From: Costus lasius
Lineage: Eukaryota; Streptophyta; Magnoliopsida; Zingiberales; Costaceae
NCBI GenBank assembly: GCA_027563935.2
Contig: CM050449.1
Coordinates: forward strand, 58,793,949 to 58,857,948
Reading direction: 5' to 3'
Length of the DNA: 64,000 bases
Under the pieces are notes generated by a model. That model ran no database searches. It saw nothing but the letters and a program-made list of their open reading frames with translations, and was not told the DNA's origin. Shown here piece after piece: positions 33,190 through 47,400 of the stretch (positions within the stretch are counted from its first letter, which is position 1; the number at the start of each line of letters is the position of its first letter). The position numbers were made by a program, and so were the translations under genes.

Positions 33190-34859
33190 TGAAGGGAACC
33201 CCTTCTAAAGGGGTAGAAACCCATATGGTGGCGCAACAAAATTTCGCATGGGATATTAGGGTTTCAAAAGATCTATATATGTCATATAACTAGCTTTCGA
33301 ATATTTGAATGGATGAAGAAAAACTCATACCATTGCCATCGGTTTGATGAAGCTTTGGAAGGAAAGACGCAAGCGAGCCTTCTCCTAAGTTTCACACACA
33401 AGATGATCAATGCGCCTACCCTTGGTGCTCTTTGTGCTAGCAAAGTTCCAAGGTGTCCTTGATCGTAAAGGAAGGGAGAGAGCAACTCCTTGCTTGGTCG
33501 AAACTTCCTCTCTTCTTCACGTTGTCGCCTCACGCAAAAACGTCTAGAGGAAAAATCAGATGGCGAGAATAGAGGAATATGATCTCTTCGAACATGATCC
33601 ACATCCAAGTGGAGATCATGGTTACTAAAAATAGTAACCACCACTCGCCCCAACGTTCACGCCAAGTGAACATGTCACCAAGCCTTGAACCATGCGCTCA
33701 TTACATGAGCCGGTTCAACTTGGTCTGGTTCAAAGACCATTCGACCCAAGCCATCAGTCCAGATCACATTGAACCCTAAAGCTCTGGATCCGACCGTTGA
33801 TCTCTAGATGCTTCTGATCTCACCGATCTGGCATCCATTCTCTCAATCGAAGCTTACCGATCTGTAGCCCTAGTCAATCAGACATGATCAGACTTGATCT
33901 CACTTACAATCAGAGATTAAATCCCTTTAAACTGAACCCAAACAATTCAGTCCTCACGATCTGACTTAAGTAAGCCATATCATCAAATTGTGCGACCCTG
34001 AGGGTTTCCTTTAAATGTCGGTAACGATAATTTACATTATCACGATCAGTGAGGGGTATCTAGCAACACATCACTGTCTCCCGATATAAAGGAAAGAGTC
34101 TTCCAAGACTTCACCCAAACCACAGCACAAGTGTGAATCAACTCACAAAGCATACATATTTCCTTTGCCACTGGATGTTCTTATTGGACAAGCGTGTCAA
34201 GCTTGTAGCTCCAATATGATGAGCATGATTAGATCAGATGAACATAGTCACCTGGGTATGGCCATACACTTTCTCAATCATCTCATCCAGGGGGCCCCTT
34301 TAGAACATCACACTCCTTAAACAAGGAGACGGCAATCCTATGTCTATCACTAGTGCCCTAACATGACTCAAGCTCACCATCCAAGATAGTCTATAATCAT
34401 TATGTTTCAAATGATATTGAACTAACTCAAAACAATGACAATCATCATTTAGAAAACACAAGTGATCTCAAGTCAGAGGAAATGTGCCACTTGTCATACT
34501 CAAGGAATATTCACATTGTGACAAGCAATTGAATATCCTAGTAGGGTCTGTCCAGTACATCCAATGTACCCATGAGTCTACATCTTATTCCATGCTCGAA
34601 GCATCCTATAAGATTAGAACACATATTAGTCTTAACCATATCAAGGCTGTCTCATGTTCACCAAGATATATCGACTAAGGACACAACAGCATGTCAGCCC
34701 AGCTGAACAGCTTTGAGACATTATTCAGAAGAACATATATTGCAGCAGACAATGTAACAACCTGAATAATAACCATGCCTTTATAAACATAAAAGTTTAT
34801 TACATGATACTGATACAATCCCAAGGCCTCAAACATTAGGCTAAGGGCATACCCCAACA
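33190..34859 (-). repeat. 3' LTR of A3
   Basis: On the plus strand it opens TGAAGGGAACCCC and ends ACCCCAACA, 1,670 bp. This terminus differs from the TGAAAGTCC of A1 and A4, which marks another LTR subfamily. Confidence 0.95.
33619..33640. promoter_or_regulatory. CArG-like core in perfect palindrome (A3 3' LTR)
   Basis: TGGTTACTA and TAGTAACCA form 9-bp perfect arms with a 4-bp spacer, so the C(A/T)8G core is part of the palindrome. The partner copy is at 40996-41017. Confidence 0.62.
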
Positions 34860-34874
34860 ATCTCCCACTTGCAC
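34860..34874 (-). promoter_or_regulatory. Polypurine tract of A3
   Basis: The minus strand reads GTGCAAGTGGGAGAT next to the 3' LTR. Confidence 0.87.
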
Positions 34875-34879
34875 TTAAT

Positions 34880-37800
34880 CTAATGGTTGAGAAATCTCAA
34901 ACCCATATTATTACAGTGCTTCTCATGCTTCTGCTGCGCCAGAGGCTTGGTAAGCGGGTCTGCCAGATTGTCATCTGTATGTACCTTGCAAACTTTGATC
35001 TCGCCACGATCAATGATCTCCCTGATCAAATGAAACCGTCTTTGTATGTGCTTGGACTTCTAGTGCGACCGTGGTTCCTTTGCTTGTGCGATTGCTCCAG
35101 TGTTATCACAGAAGATAACCAAAGGATCTGCACTCTAAGGAACAACACCAAGTTCTCTCACGAACTTACGAATCCACACTGCCTCCTTGGATGCTTCCGA
35201 GGCTGCAACATACTCGTCTTCTGTTGTGGAATCAGCAACAGTTGACTGTTTGAAACTCTTCCACACCACTGCTCCTCCATTCAAGCTAAAAACATAGCCT
35301 GATTGCGATTGGAAATCATCCTGGTCCGACTGGAACGAAGCGTCAGTATATCCTTCTATACTGAGTTCTTCCTGACCACCATATATCAAGAACATATCTT
35401 TGGTCCTCCGCAGATATTTTAAGATGTTCTTGACTGCAATCCAGTGCGCCATACCTGGATTACTTTGGAAACGACTGGTCACGCTTAACCCGTAAGCGAC
35501 GTCTGGGCGAGTACACAACATCGCATACATAATGGATCCAATAGCCAAAGCATAAGGCGTATTGTCCATTTCATCTTTCTCAGTCTGTGTTTGTGGACAC
35601 TGACTCTTCGAAAGATTCAGACCATGTCTGACTGGAAGATATCCTCGTTTAGAATTCTCTAAATGAAATCTCTCCAGGACTTTATCGATGTAAGTACTCT
35701 GGCACAGCCCGAGAAGCCTCTTAGATCTATCCCTGTAGATCTTCACACCTAATACATAGGCTGCTTCTCCTAAATCTTTCATCTGGAAACATTTCCTCAG
35801 CCATGCCTTCACAGCATGCATTTCAGGAATGTCATTTCCAATGATCAAGATATCATCGACGTAGAGGACTAGGAAAGTAATCACGCTCCCACTAAACCTC
35901 TTATATACACACGGGTCATCCTCGTTCTTGATGAAACCAAATTCAGTGACTGATTCATCAAAACGAATATTCCAGCTTCTCGATGCTTGCTTAAGTCCAT
36001 AAATGGACTTCTTTAACTTGCATATCTTATGACGATCTGATGGATTAGTGAAACCCTCAGGTTGTGTCATGTACACATCCTCATCCAGATTTCCATTAAG
36101 GAAAGCTGTTTTCACATCCATCTGCCAGATCTCATAATCATAATATGCAGCTATCGTGAAAAGAATCCGAATAGACTTAAACATAGCTACAGGTGAGAAA
36201 GTTTCATCATAATCTATCCCGTAGATTTGTTTGAAACCTTTCGCAACTAGCCTGCCTTTATAGGTAACCACGTTACCATCCATGTCAATCTTCTTCTTGA
36301 AGATCCATTTACAGCCTAGAGGGATTACTCCCGGAGGCGGATCAACCAAATCCCAAACTTGGTTATCTGACATGGAGTCCATCTCGGCGCGCATAGCTTC
36401 AAGCCATCTCGCTGACTCCGGTCCATTGACCGCATCTGCATAAGTGAGGGGTTCATCATTATCAATGATGTAGACTCCGTCATAGCGCTCAGGCTGTCGA
36501 CGAATCCTTCCCGATCTTCGCAGTTCCCGTGATATCTGAGCCTCAGGATGTTCAACAACCTGATCTACCGGCTCAGGCTCATCCAACTGTGCTTGAGCAC
36601 TTTGTCCTTCCTCTGGATTCTCATCCAGCTTTATTTCTCTCCCACTGGCCTCTTGCAGAAGAAACTCCTTCTCAAGAAATATGGCCGTCCGAGCAACAAA
36701 AACCTTGTTCTCCTTGGGATCGAAGAAATAATAACCCTTAGTTTCCTTAGGGTAACCGACAAAGATACATTTGTCAGATCTGCTCTCTAGTTTCCCAGAG
36801 GTGAGCTTTTTGACATAAGCCTCGCAACCCCAGATCCTGATAAATGTTAAGCTCGGCTGTTTCCCATACCATAACTCATATGGCATCTTTGAAACGGCCT
36901 TGGATGGCACTCGGTTTAGTACCTTTGCAGCTGTTTCCAGTGCAAAACCCCAAAAGGAGTTGGGTAAAGAAGCCTGACTCATCATAGAACGAACCATATC
37001 AAGTAACGTTCTATTTCTCCTCTCGGACACACCATTCCATTGCGGTGTTCCTGGCGGAGTGAGCTGTGAGATAATCCCACACTCCTTCAGATAGTCAGTA
37101 AACGCATGACTCAAGTATTCTCCACCTCGATCTGAGCGAAGTGCCTTGATATTTCGGCCTAGCTGATTCTGTACTTCATTCTTGAACTCTTTGAACTTGT
37201 CAAAAGATTCACTCTTATGTCTCATTAAAAAGACATAGCCATACCTACTGAAATCATCAGTAAAGGTAATGAAGTACTGATAGCCACCTCTGGCATGTTT
37301 ACTAAATGGCCCACACACATCACTGTGTATAAGGTCAAGTAAACCTGAAGCCCTTTGACCTTTGTGAGGAAAAGGTGACTTCGTCATTTTGCCCATCAAA
37401 CAAGCTTTGCATGTATCAATCTCCTTGTAGGAGAATGACCCGAGCAGTCCATAATCATGCAACCGCTTAATGCGTTTCTCGTTTATATGGCCTAAACGAC
37501 TATGCCATAGCAAGGTGCTGTCATCAGCATACTTGGCTTTCTTAATATCAATATTTTGTATAGAACGCTCCATGTCCAACATGAATAACCCATTGCTAAT
37601 TGAACCAGTTGCATAAACAATATTATCATAAGATAAAACACACTTTGAAATATTGCATTCAAAGGAAAATCCCTCCCTGACAAGAGCAGGAATGGAGATA
37701 ATATTTTTAGTAATACTGGGAACAAAATAACAACTGTTTAGTTCCAATACAAGTCCAGATGGTAAAGAAATGAAATAGTCTCCTACAGCAACAGCAGCAA

Positions 37801-38764
37801 CCCGTGCCCCGTTTCCAACGCGTAGGTCCACCTCATGCTGTCCCACCTGCCTTCTTCTCTTGAGTTCCTGTACATTTGAACAAATGTGAACTCCACATGC
37901 AGTGTCCAACACCCATGATATAGAAGAAGATGAAAACATGACCTCAGTCACGAATATACCTGAGCCAGAAGCGATGCTTCCCCTCTTATCTCCTTGGAGC
38001 GCTTTACAGTCCTTTTTCCAGTGACCCAGCTGGCCACAGTGGAAACATCTGTATTCCTTGGACCGCTTGACCTTTTGCTTCAAAGCCTTGCTGTAGCTCT
38101 TGACAGGGGTCTTGCCCTTCTTCCCCTTCTTCTTGTTCCTAGAAGGAACCATTAAGACAGAGGTCGAAGGCTTACCCTTCAGAGTCTCCTCAGTGGTCAA
38201 GAGCATATTGAGCAGCTCTGCCGGAGTACAATCGATTTTGTTCATATTAAAATTAATAATGAACGCGTCGAATGAAGGCGGGAGAGACTGCAGAATAATA
38301 TCCACAGCAAGCTCCTGGTTGATGGTATGCCCCAGTTTCTCTAGAGCCTCCTTGTGCCCAATCATCTTGAGCACGTGAGCTCCCACTGGGCTCCCTTCAG
38401 CCAGTTTGCTCTAAAAGAAAAGCTTCGTCAAGTTATAGCGTTCTGTCCTCGCCTGTGCAGCATACAGCATCTTGAGGTTCGCTATCATGTCTATAGCAGA
38501 CATATCCTCATGCTGACGCTGCAGCGGTGGCGTCATAGACGCTAGCATCAGGCAAGCGACATCAATGCTATCATTGACGTGCTTTTCATAGGCTTCCCGA
38601 ACCGCCCTTGCGGCGTTCGGAGCGGGCTGAGGCGGTATCGCCGTCTCGAGGACATACAGTTTCCTCTCTGCCTTAAGTACGATCTTAAGGTGTCCAAACC
38701 AGTCAGAGAAGTTCGGCCCAGCAAACTTCTCCCTTTCCAGTAGGGATCGCACATTGAAGTTCAT
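34880..38764 (-). pseudogene. gag-pol: A3 gag-pol polyprotein, three amber codons
   Basis: The frame is 3,885 bp from ATG (38764, context TCCATGAAC) to the stop at 34880. Order is gag, CCHC knuckle, protease DTA box, integrase (HHCC, D,D,E), reverse transcriptase (YVDD) and RNase H. Stops are at 38411-38413 (CAG to TAG, inside gag), 35135-35137 (TCG to TAG, in RNase H) and 35060-35062 (CAG to TAG). The 1,083-codon stretch 35135-38386 between them is open and holds protease to RNase H. The early stop would prevent a normal polyprotein unless suppressed. Confidence 0.93.
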
Positions 38765-40552
38765 GGAGTTCGTTGCTGCAGGTATCTACAACAATGCAAG
38801 AACAGCAAGGTCAGTATCAATGTATAAGAATCAATCAGGACTTAAGAAAGATTCTTTTTCTCACTATTTTATCTGGCTTGAAAAATCCAACAAAACAGCC
38901 CGAAAGAGTTGAACTCTTTTAGTGAGATGGGATCCAGATTTCATACTTGGTCTCCGCGTCCCGCTCAGGCGAGATAAGATGCACAGAGAGTACAAGCACT
39001 AATCTCTGGTAGGCAGTCCCTGCCAATCGCCAACCCGTGCGATTCCCCTTCATCTGGGCAGTCCAGCAGACTGTGCCAACTGAGTTGGTACAACACAGTC
39101 TCTGACCCCACAGATGGCTGCCTCCATGTGCTACCATATGCGCCACATATGTAGCCTACACGGTCAAGCTGACCCGACCTACTCCCTGGACCACCATGTG
39201 CTATGCTGAGCAACGAGAAGGGATAAATCCCTACTCTGTAACACACAGGTGTAATCCCGCACCGTCTGAAGATAGATGGACGTGCCCACTGAGTGGGTAC
39301 AACACGGCTCCAACGATAATCAGAACAGTGAGGTTTCGCGTCAGAAGGCTTACGAGCTTGATATTTTAGCGTTGGATTTTAACGGTCTTTTATCTTCTTC
39401 ACTATCATGCAATTCCTATGGTGATAGCAGAAGATAAACTTAATCATGCAATTCTAATATTTAAACAATAAAATAAAAGAAAGCATGAATCTTATGTGGT
39501 AAAAGCCCATTGAGCCTAAGTAAGACCTTAACCTAACTTAAGTCTTCACAAGAGCTCTTCATGGGTCTTTAGCTGCTCATCTGGCCCAAACCAGGGCCCA
39601 AGCGCCATCTGCAACTCAGGTGCGCCTACCAGGAATTTGCGCCTGGTCCCAGAGTCGAACCCTGGACCTCCCACCTGGTCAAGCCTCTGCTGCAAGCGCC
39701 TCTGCCAAGTGTGCTTTGTGCTCTTGTCTAATTAAATTACAAATTTAACTATCTAGACAAGATTGACACGCAGGTCAATTTCACATTATAAATTAATTGA
39801 ACTGTGATACGCAGATCACAAAATTAAAAATTAATTTACAATTAATTCCCAGGCACGCAGGCCCCAGCACAGCACACATTAAAACACGGGCAGCCCACAT
39901 AAGAATAAATAAACATACATATGCATCAATCAACAATCATGTGATCTATCATAAAATTAAAATTTTTGAAAACCCCATGGGATCAATTTTAATTTTCCTT
40001 ATTTGCCCTACAACCTTACAATGGTCCATTACTAGGGATCCACTCATCAGACCTAGTCAGATCCACTGCCCTTGCATGCACCAAGTCCTAACTGACTTGA
40101 GTTGACCAAAAGGCCAACCATGCATGCGCCAAGGGCTGAACGACCACACTGAGGTCTGGCAAGCGGGTGTGACCCCGGGCCTAACTCAGGTGCGTTCATG
40201 GGTCGTCTCAATCAGACATCGCTACACGCCTGTATGCAGTCGACCTATAGCCACCTCAAGCTTGCGCCAAGGTGCTATCTGGTCGACCCATCAAGGCTGT
40301 CAGATAGTCTGATCAGACTGGTTGGATCTTGACTAGACTGAGATTTCAACCCTAATAACCCATCTAAGGGTTTATAGCATGGCCTTAGATCTAATGTTAA
40401 TCGCGCATGTGATATTTCCTTTTGAGAAAACATAAGCCACAATATGCGCCAACATAGATGCGCAAAAAGAAAAGCATAAACAAGTTTCGCACATATAAGA
40501 TCTAAGCATATTTGGATCACAATCAAAGCAATCATATGAACATATAACCCTA
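38765..40552 (-). other. A3 untranslated leader
   Basis: This 1.8-kb non-coding leader contains the stem-loop set (38960-39437), the TTCGA-loop hairpin (39645-39668) and the 75-codon sense ORF (38919-39146). Confidence 0.8.
38960..39437 (-). ncRNA. Stem-loop set in A3 leader
   Basis: H3 at 38960-38973, H2 at 39073-39091, H1 at 39282-39300 and H0 at 39390-39437, where the 9-bp arms TTATCTTCT/AGAAGATAA are perfect. Order and spacing match A1, A2 and A4. Confidence 0.67.
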
Positions 40553-40564
40553 GCTCTGATACCA
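40553..40564 (-). promoter_or_regulatory. Primer-binding site of A3 (tRNA-iMet)
   Basis: The minus strand reads TGGTATCAGAGC, 2 bp inside the 5' LTR. Confidence 0.92.
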
Positions 40565-40566
40565 AT

Positions 40567-42236
40567 TGAAGGGAACCCCTTCTAAAGGGGTAGAAACCCA
40601 TATGGTGGCGCAACAAAATTTCGCATGGGATATTAGGGTTTCAAAAGATCTATATATGTCATATAACTAGCTTTCGAATATTTGAATGGATGAAGAAAAA
40701 CTCATACCATTGCCATCGGTTTGATGAAGCTTTGGAAGGAAAGACGCAAGCGAGCCTTCTCCTAAGTTTCACACACAAGATGATCAATGCGCCTACCCTT
40801 GGTGCTCTTTGTGCTAGCAAAGTTCCAAGGTGTCCTTGATCGTAAAGGAAGGGAGAGAGCAACTCCTTGCTTGGTCGAAACTTCCTCTCTTCTTCACGTT
40901 GTCGCCTCACGCAAAAACGTCTAGAGGAAAAATCAGATGGCGAGAATAGAGGAATATGGTCTCTTCGAACATGATCCACATCCAAGTGGAGATCATGGTT
41001 ACTAAAAATAGTAACCACCACTCGCCCCAACGTTCACGCCAAGTGAACATGTCGCCAAGCCTTGAACCATGCGCTCATTACATGAGCCGGTTCAACTTGG
41101 TCTGGTTCAAAGACCATTCGACCCAAGCCATCAGTCCAGATCACATTGAACCCTAAAGCTCTGGATCCGACCGTTGATCTCTAGATGCTTCTGATCTCAC
41201 CGATCTGGCATCCATTCTCTCAATCGAAGCTTACCGATCTGTAGCCCTAGTCAATCAGACATGATCAGACTTGATCTCACTTACAATCAGAGATTAAATC
41301 CCTTTAAACTGAACCCAAACAATTCAGTCCTCACGATCTGACTTAAGTAAGCCATATCATCAAATTGTGCGACCCTGAGGGTTTCCTTTAAATGTTGGTA
41401 ACGATAATTTACATTATCACGATCAGTGAGGGGTATCTAGCAACACATCACTGTCTCCCGATATAAAGGAAAGAGTCTTCCAAGACTTCACCCAAACCAC
41501 AGCACAAGTGTGAATCAACTCACAAAGCATACATATTTCCTTTGCCACTGGATGTTCTTATTGGACAAGCGTGTCAAGCTTGTAGCTCCAATATGATGAG
41601 CATGATTAGATCAGATGAACATAGTCACCTGGGTATGGCCATACACTTTCTCAATCATCTCATCCAGGGGGCCCCTTTAGAACATCACACTCCTTAAACA
41701 AGGAGACGGCAATCCTATGTCTATCACTAGTGCCCTAACATGACTCAAGCTCACCATCCAAGATAGTCTATAATCATTATGTTTCAAATGATATTGAACT
41801 AACTCAAAACAATGACAATCATCATTTAGAAAACACAAGTGATCTCAAGTCAGAGGAAATGTGCCACTTGTCATACTCAAGGAATATTCACATTGTGACA
41901 AGCAATTGAATATCCTAGTAGGGTCTGTCCAGTACATCCAATGTACCCATGAGTCTACATCTTATTCCATGCTCGAAGCATCCTATAAGATTAGAACACA
42001 TATTAGTCTTAACCATATCAAGGCTGTCTCATGTTCACCAAGATATATCGACTAAGGACACAACAGCATGTCAGCCCAGCTGAACAGCTTTGAGACATTA
42101 TTCAGAAGAACATATATTGCAGCAGACAATGTAACAACCTGAATAATAACCATGCCTTTATAAACATAAAAGTTTATTACATGATACTGATACAATCCCA
42201 AGGCCTCAAACATTAGGCTAAGGGCATACCCCAACA
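40567..42236 (-). repeat. 5' LTR of A3
   Basis: It is 1,670 bp, equal in length and almost identical to 33190-34859, and is followed by the duplicated ATAGG. Confidence 0.95.
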
Positions 42237-42715
42237 ATAGGATTGACGTCTCCTTGTTTGGAGTGTGATGTTCTGAAGGGGCCCCCTGGATGAGATGGTT
42301 GAGAAAGTGTATGGCCATACCCAGGTGACTATGTTCATCTGATCTAACCACTCTCATCATATTAGAATTACAGGCTTGACACGCTTGTCCAATAAGAACA
42401 TCCAGTGGCAAAGGAAACACATATGTCAAGTGACTTGGGTTCACACTTGTGCTATGGTTTGGGTGTAGTCTTGGAAGACTCTTTCCTTTATATCGGGAGA
42501 CAGTGATGTGTTGCTAGATACCCCTCACTGATCGTGATAATGTAAGTTATCGTTACCGACATTTAAAGGAAACCCTTAGGGTCGCACAATTTGATGATAT
42601 GGCTTACTTAACTCAGATCGTGTGGACTGAATTATTTTGGTTCAGTTTAAATGGATTTAAACTCTGATTGTAAGTGAGATCTAGTCTGATCATGTTTGAT
42701 TGATTAGGGCTTGAG

Positions 42716-44386
42716 TGAAAGTCCCTTAAGCAAGGGGGGAGGTGTCGAAACCCTAATGGCGCATATGATAAAACCTTTTGCAGCGGAAAGGGTTTCTGGA
42801 TCGATGCATGCAGTATGATCAACTTTAACTTGCATACAAGAAAATCGATTCTTACCAGTGCCATTGCTTGGATGGCGTCTAGGAAGCAGAGAGTCAAGCG
42901 CTTCTCCTCCAAATGGTGCGCACACAAGATGGATGTTGGCTTCTCCTTGTCGAACCTTGTGCTAGCAAGGATCTCCAAGTGTCCTTGTCGAATGGAAGGG
43001 AAGTTGAGATGATGTCTCGCTTGAGCAAACTCTCTCCAAGGCGTGAACAAAAACCTCCACACGAGAGCAAGCGACGAGAATAGGAGAGGGGCGACAAGAG
43101 ATGCGTTCCACTCAAAACGTGGAGGCGTGGCTACTAAAAATAGCTAGCCTTACTCTCTCATGCGATCATGCGTTCATGTACCCACGAACCAATCGCATTT
43201 TTCTCTCCTCATTGAACCATGCGCTCACATAATGAGTTGGTTCATTTTTGGGTTGGTTCAAAGACCAATTAACCCAAGCGATTTGGTCTAGATCATATTA
43301 ACCCTAAGGTTCAAGATCTAACCGTTCATCTCTTGATGCTTCTGATCTCACCGATCTAGCATCCATTCTCTCGATCGAAGCTTACCGATCTCAAGCCCTA
43401 ATCAATCAAACATGATCAGACCAGATCTCACTTACAATCAGAGATTAAATCCCTTTAAACTGAACCAAAACAATTCAGTCCACACGATCTGACTTAAGTA
43501 AGCCATATCATCAAATTGTGCGACCCTAAGGGTTTCCTTTAAATGTCGGTAACGATAACTTACGTTATCACGATCAGTGAGGGGTATCCAGCAACACATC
43601 ACTATCTCCCGATATAAAGGAAAGAGTCTTCCAAGACTACACCCAAACCACAGCACAAGTGTGAATCAACTCACTAGGCATACATGTTTCCTTTGCCACT
43701 GGATGTTCTTTATTGGACAAGCGTGTCAAGCCTGTAACTCCAATATGATGAGAATGATTAGATCAGATGAACATAGTCATCTGGGTATGGCCATACACTT
43801 TCTCAATCATCTCATCCAGGGGGCCCCTTTAGAACATCACACTCCAAACAAGGAGACGGCAATCCTACGTCTATCACTAGCACCCTAACATGACTCATGC
43901 TCATCATCCAAGATAGTCTATAACCATTATCTTTCAAATGATATTGAACTACCTCAAAACAATGCCAATCATCATTTAGAAACACAAGTGATCTCAAGTC
44001 AGAGGAAGTATGCCACTTGTTCGTATACAAGGATTATTCACATTGTGACAAGCAATTGAATATCCTAGTAGGGTCTGTCCAGTACATCCAATGTACCCAT
44101 GATTCTACATCTTATTCCATGCTCGAAGCATCCTATAAGATTAGAACACACATTAGTCTCAATCATATCAAGGCTGTCTCATGTTCACCAAGATATCTCG
44201 ACTAAGGACAAAAGTGCATGTCAGCCAAGCTGAACAGCATTGAGACATTATTCAGAAGTATACATATGACAGCAGATAATGCAACAACCTGAATAACAAC
44301 AATTGCCTTTATAAACAAAGAGTTTATACATGATACTGATGCAATCCCAAGGCCTCAAACATTAGCCTTAAGGGCATACCCCAACA
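42716..44386 (-). repeat. 3' LTR of A4
   Basis: 1,671 bp; on the plus strand it opens TGAAAGTCCCTTAAG and ends ACCCCAACA. The CArG-like core is at 43129-43149 with arms GGCTA/TAGCC. Confidence 0.95.
43129..43149. promoter_or_regulatory. CArG-like core in inverted repeat (A4 3' LTR)
   Basis: GGCTA and TAGCC flank CTAAAAATAGC. Compared with A1 (GGCTT/AAGCC), both arms changed together at the innermost pair. The 5' LTR copy is at 50592-50612. Confidence 0.6.
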
Positions 44387-44401
44387 ATCTCCCACTTGCA
44401 C
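44387..44401 (-). promoter_or_regulatory. Polypurine tract of A4
   Basis: The minus strand reads GTGCAAGTGGGAGAT next to the 3' LTR. Confidence 0.87.
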
Positions 44402-44406
44402 TTAAT

Positions 44407-47400
44407 CTAATGGTTGAGAAATCTCAAACCCATATTATTACAGTGCTTCTCATGCTTCTGCTGCGCCAGAGGCTTTGTAAGCGGGTCAGCCAGATTGTCA
44501 TCTGTATGAACCTTGCAAACTTTGATCTCGCCACGATCAATGATCTCCCGGATCAAGTGAAACCGTCTCTGTATGTGCTTGGACTTCTGGTGCGACCGTG
44601 GTTCCTTTGCTTGTGCGATTGCTCCAGTGTTATCACAGAAGATAACCAAAGGATCTGCACTCGAAGGAACAACACCAAGTTCTTGAACGAACTTACGAAT
44701 CCACACTGCCTCCTTGGATGCTTCTGAGGCTGCAACATACTCGGCTTCCGTGGTAGAATCAGCAACTATAGACTGTTTGAAACTCTTCCACACCACTGCT
44801 CCTCCATTCAAGCTAAAAACATAGCCTGATTGCGATCGGAAATCATCCTGGTCAGATTGGAACGAAGCGTCAGTATATCCTTCAATACTGAGTTCTTCCT
44901 GACCACCATACACCAAGAACATATCTTTGGTCCTCCGAAGATATTTTAAAATGTTCTTGACTGCAACCCAGTGCGCCTGACCTGGATTACTTTGGAACCG
45001 ACTGGTCACGCTTAACCCGTAAGCGACGTCTGGGCGAGTACACAACATCGCATACATAATGGATCCAATAGCCGAAGCATAAGGCGTATTGTCCATTTCA
45101 TCTTTCTCAGTCTGTGTTTGTGGACACTAACTCTTTGAAAGATTCAGACCATGTCTGACTGGAAGATATCCTCTTTTAGAATTCTCTAAATGGAATCTCT
45201 CCAGGACTTTATCGATGTAAGTACTCTGGCACAGCCCGAGAAGCCTCTTAGATCTATCCCTGTAGATCTTCACACCTAATACATAGGCTGCTTCTCCTAA
45301 ATCTTTCATCTGGAAACATTTCCTTAGCCATGCCTTAACTGCATGCATTTCAGGAATATCGTTTCCAATGATCAAGATATCATCGACGTAGAGGACTAGA
45401 AAAAAAATCACGCTCCCACTAAACCTCTTATATACACACGGGTCATCTTCATTCTTGATGAAACCAAATCCACTGATTGATTCATCAAAACGAATATTCC
45501 AGCTTCTTGATGCTTGCTTAAGTCCATAAATGGACTTCTTTAACTTGCATATTTTATGACGATCTGATGGATTAGTGAAACCTTCAGGTTGTGTCATATA
45601 GACATCCTCATCCAATTTTCCATTAAGGAAAGCGGTCTTCACATCCATTTGCCAGATCTCATAATCGTAATATGCTGCTATCGCGAAAAGAATCCGAATA
45701 GACTTGAACATAGCTACAGGAGAGAAAGTTTCATCATAATCTATCCCGTAGATTTGTTTGAAACCTTTCGCAACTAGCCTGCCTTTATAGGTAACCACGT
45801 TACCATCCATGTCAATCTTCTTCTTGAAGATTCACTTACAGCCTATAGGGATTACTCCCGGAGACGGATCTACCAAATCCCAAACTTGGTTATCATACAT
45901 GGAGTCCATTTCGGCTCGCATAGCTTCAAGCCATCTCGCTGATTCCGGTCCACTGACTGCATCCGCATAAGTGAGGGGTTCATCATGATCAATGATGTAG
46001 ACTCCGTCATAGCGCTCAGGCTGTCGACGGATCCTTCCCGATCTACGCGGTTCCCGTGATATCTGAGCCTCAGGTTGTTCAATAACCTGTTCTACTGGCT
46101 CAGGCACATCCAACTGTGCTTGACTACTTTGTCCTTCCTCTGGATTCTCATCCAGCTTTATTTCTCTCCCACTGCCCTCTTGCAGAAGAAACTCCTTCTC
46201 AAGAAAAATGGCCGTTCGAGCAACAAATACTTTGTTCTCTTTGGGATTGTAGAAATAATAACCCTTAGTTTCCTTAGGGTAACCGACAAAGATACATTTC
46301 TCAGATCTGCTCTCTAGTTTCCCAGAGGCGAGCTTTTTGACATAAGCCTCGCAACCCCATATCTTAATAAATGTCAAGCTTAGCTGTTTCCCATACCATA
46401 ACTCATATGGAGTCTTTGAAACTGCCTTGGATGGCACTCGGTTTAGTACCTTTGCAGCTGCTTCCAGTGCAAATCCCCAAAAGGAGTAAGGTAGAGTAGC
46501 CTGACTCATCATAGAACGAACCATATCCAATAAGGTTCTGTTCCTCCTTTCGGACACACCATTCCATTGCGGTGTTCCTGGCGGAGTGAGCTGTGAGATA
46601 ATCCCACACTCCTTCAGATAGTCAGTAAACTCATGACTCAAGTATTCACCACCTCGATCTGAGCGAAGTGCCTTGATATTTCGGCCTAATTGATTCTGTA
46701 CTTCATTCTTGAACTCTTTGAACTTGTCAAAAGATTCACTCTTATGTCTCATTAAATAGACATACCCGTATCTACTGAAATCATCAGTAAAGGTAATGAA
46801 GTATGAATAGCCACCTCTGGCTGGCATGTTTACTAAAAGGCCCACACACATCACTGTGTATAAGGTCAAGTAAACCTGAAGCCCTTTGACCTTTCTTAGA
46901 AAAAGGGGCCTTCGTCATTTTACCCATTAAACAAGCTTTGCATGTATCAAGCTCCTCATAGGAGAATGATCCCAGCAGTCCATGATCATGCAACCGCTTA
47001 ATGCGCTTCTTGTTAATATGGCCTAAACGACTATGCCATAGCAAGGTGCTGTCATCAGCATATTTGGCTTTCTTAATATCAATTTGCTGTATAGAACATT
47101 CCATGTCCAACATGAATAACCCATTGTTAATTGACCCAGTAGCATAAACAATATTATCATAAGAAATAACACACTTTGAAATATTGCATTCAAAGGAAAA
47201 CCCTTTCCTGACAAGAGCAGGAATAGAGATAATATTTTTCGTAATGCTTGGTACAAAGTAACAATTGTCTAGTTCCAATACAAGTCCAGATGGTAATGAG
47301 ATGTTATAAACTCCTACAGCAACAGCAGCAACCCGTGCCCCGTTTCCAACTCGTAGGTCCACCTCATGCTGTCCCACCTGTCTTCTTCTCTTGAGTTCCT

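Larger units (their letters stand above)
33190..42236 (-). mobile_element. A3: near-complete Ty1/copia retrotransposon, family A
   Basis: The 9,047-bp minus-strand element has 1,670-bp LTRs that differ at only about three positions by eye (about 0.2%), the most similar pair in the window. ATAGG is duplicated at 33185-33189 and 42237-42241, showing insertion into LTR A6. It has all landmarks of the family. Gag-pol has three stops. Confidence 0.96.
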
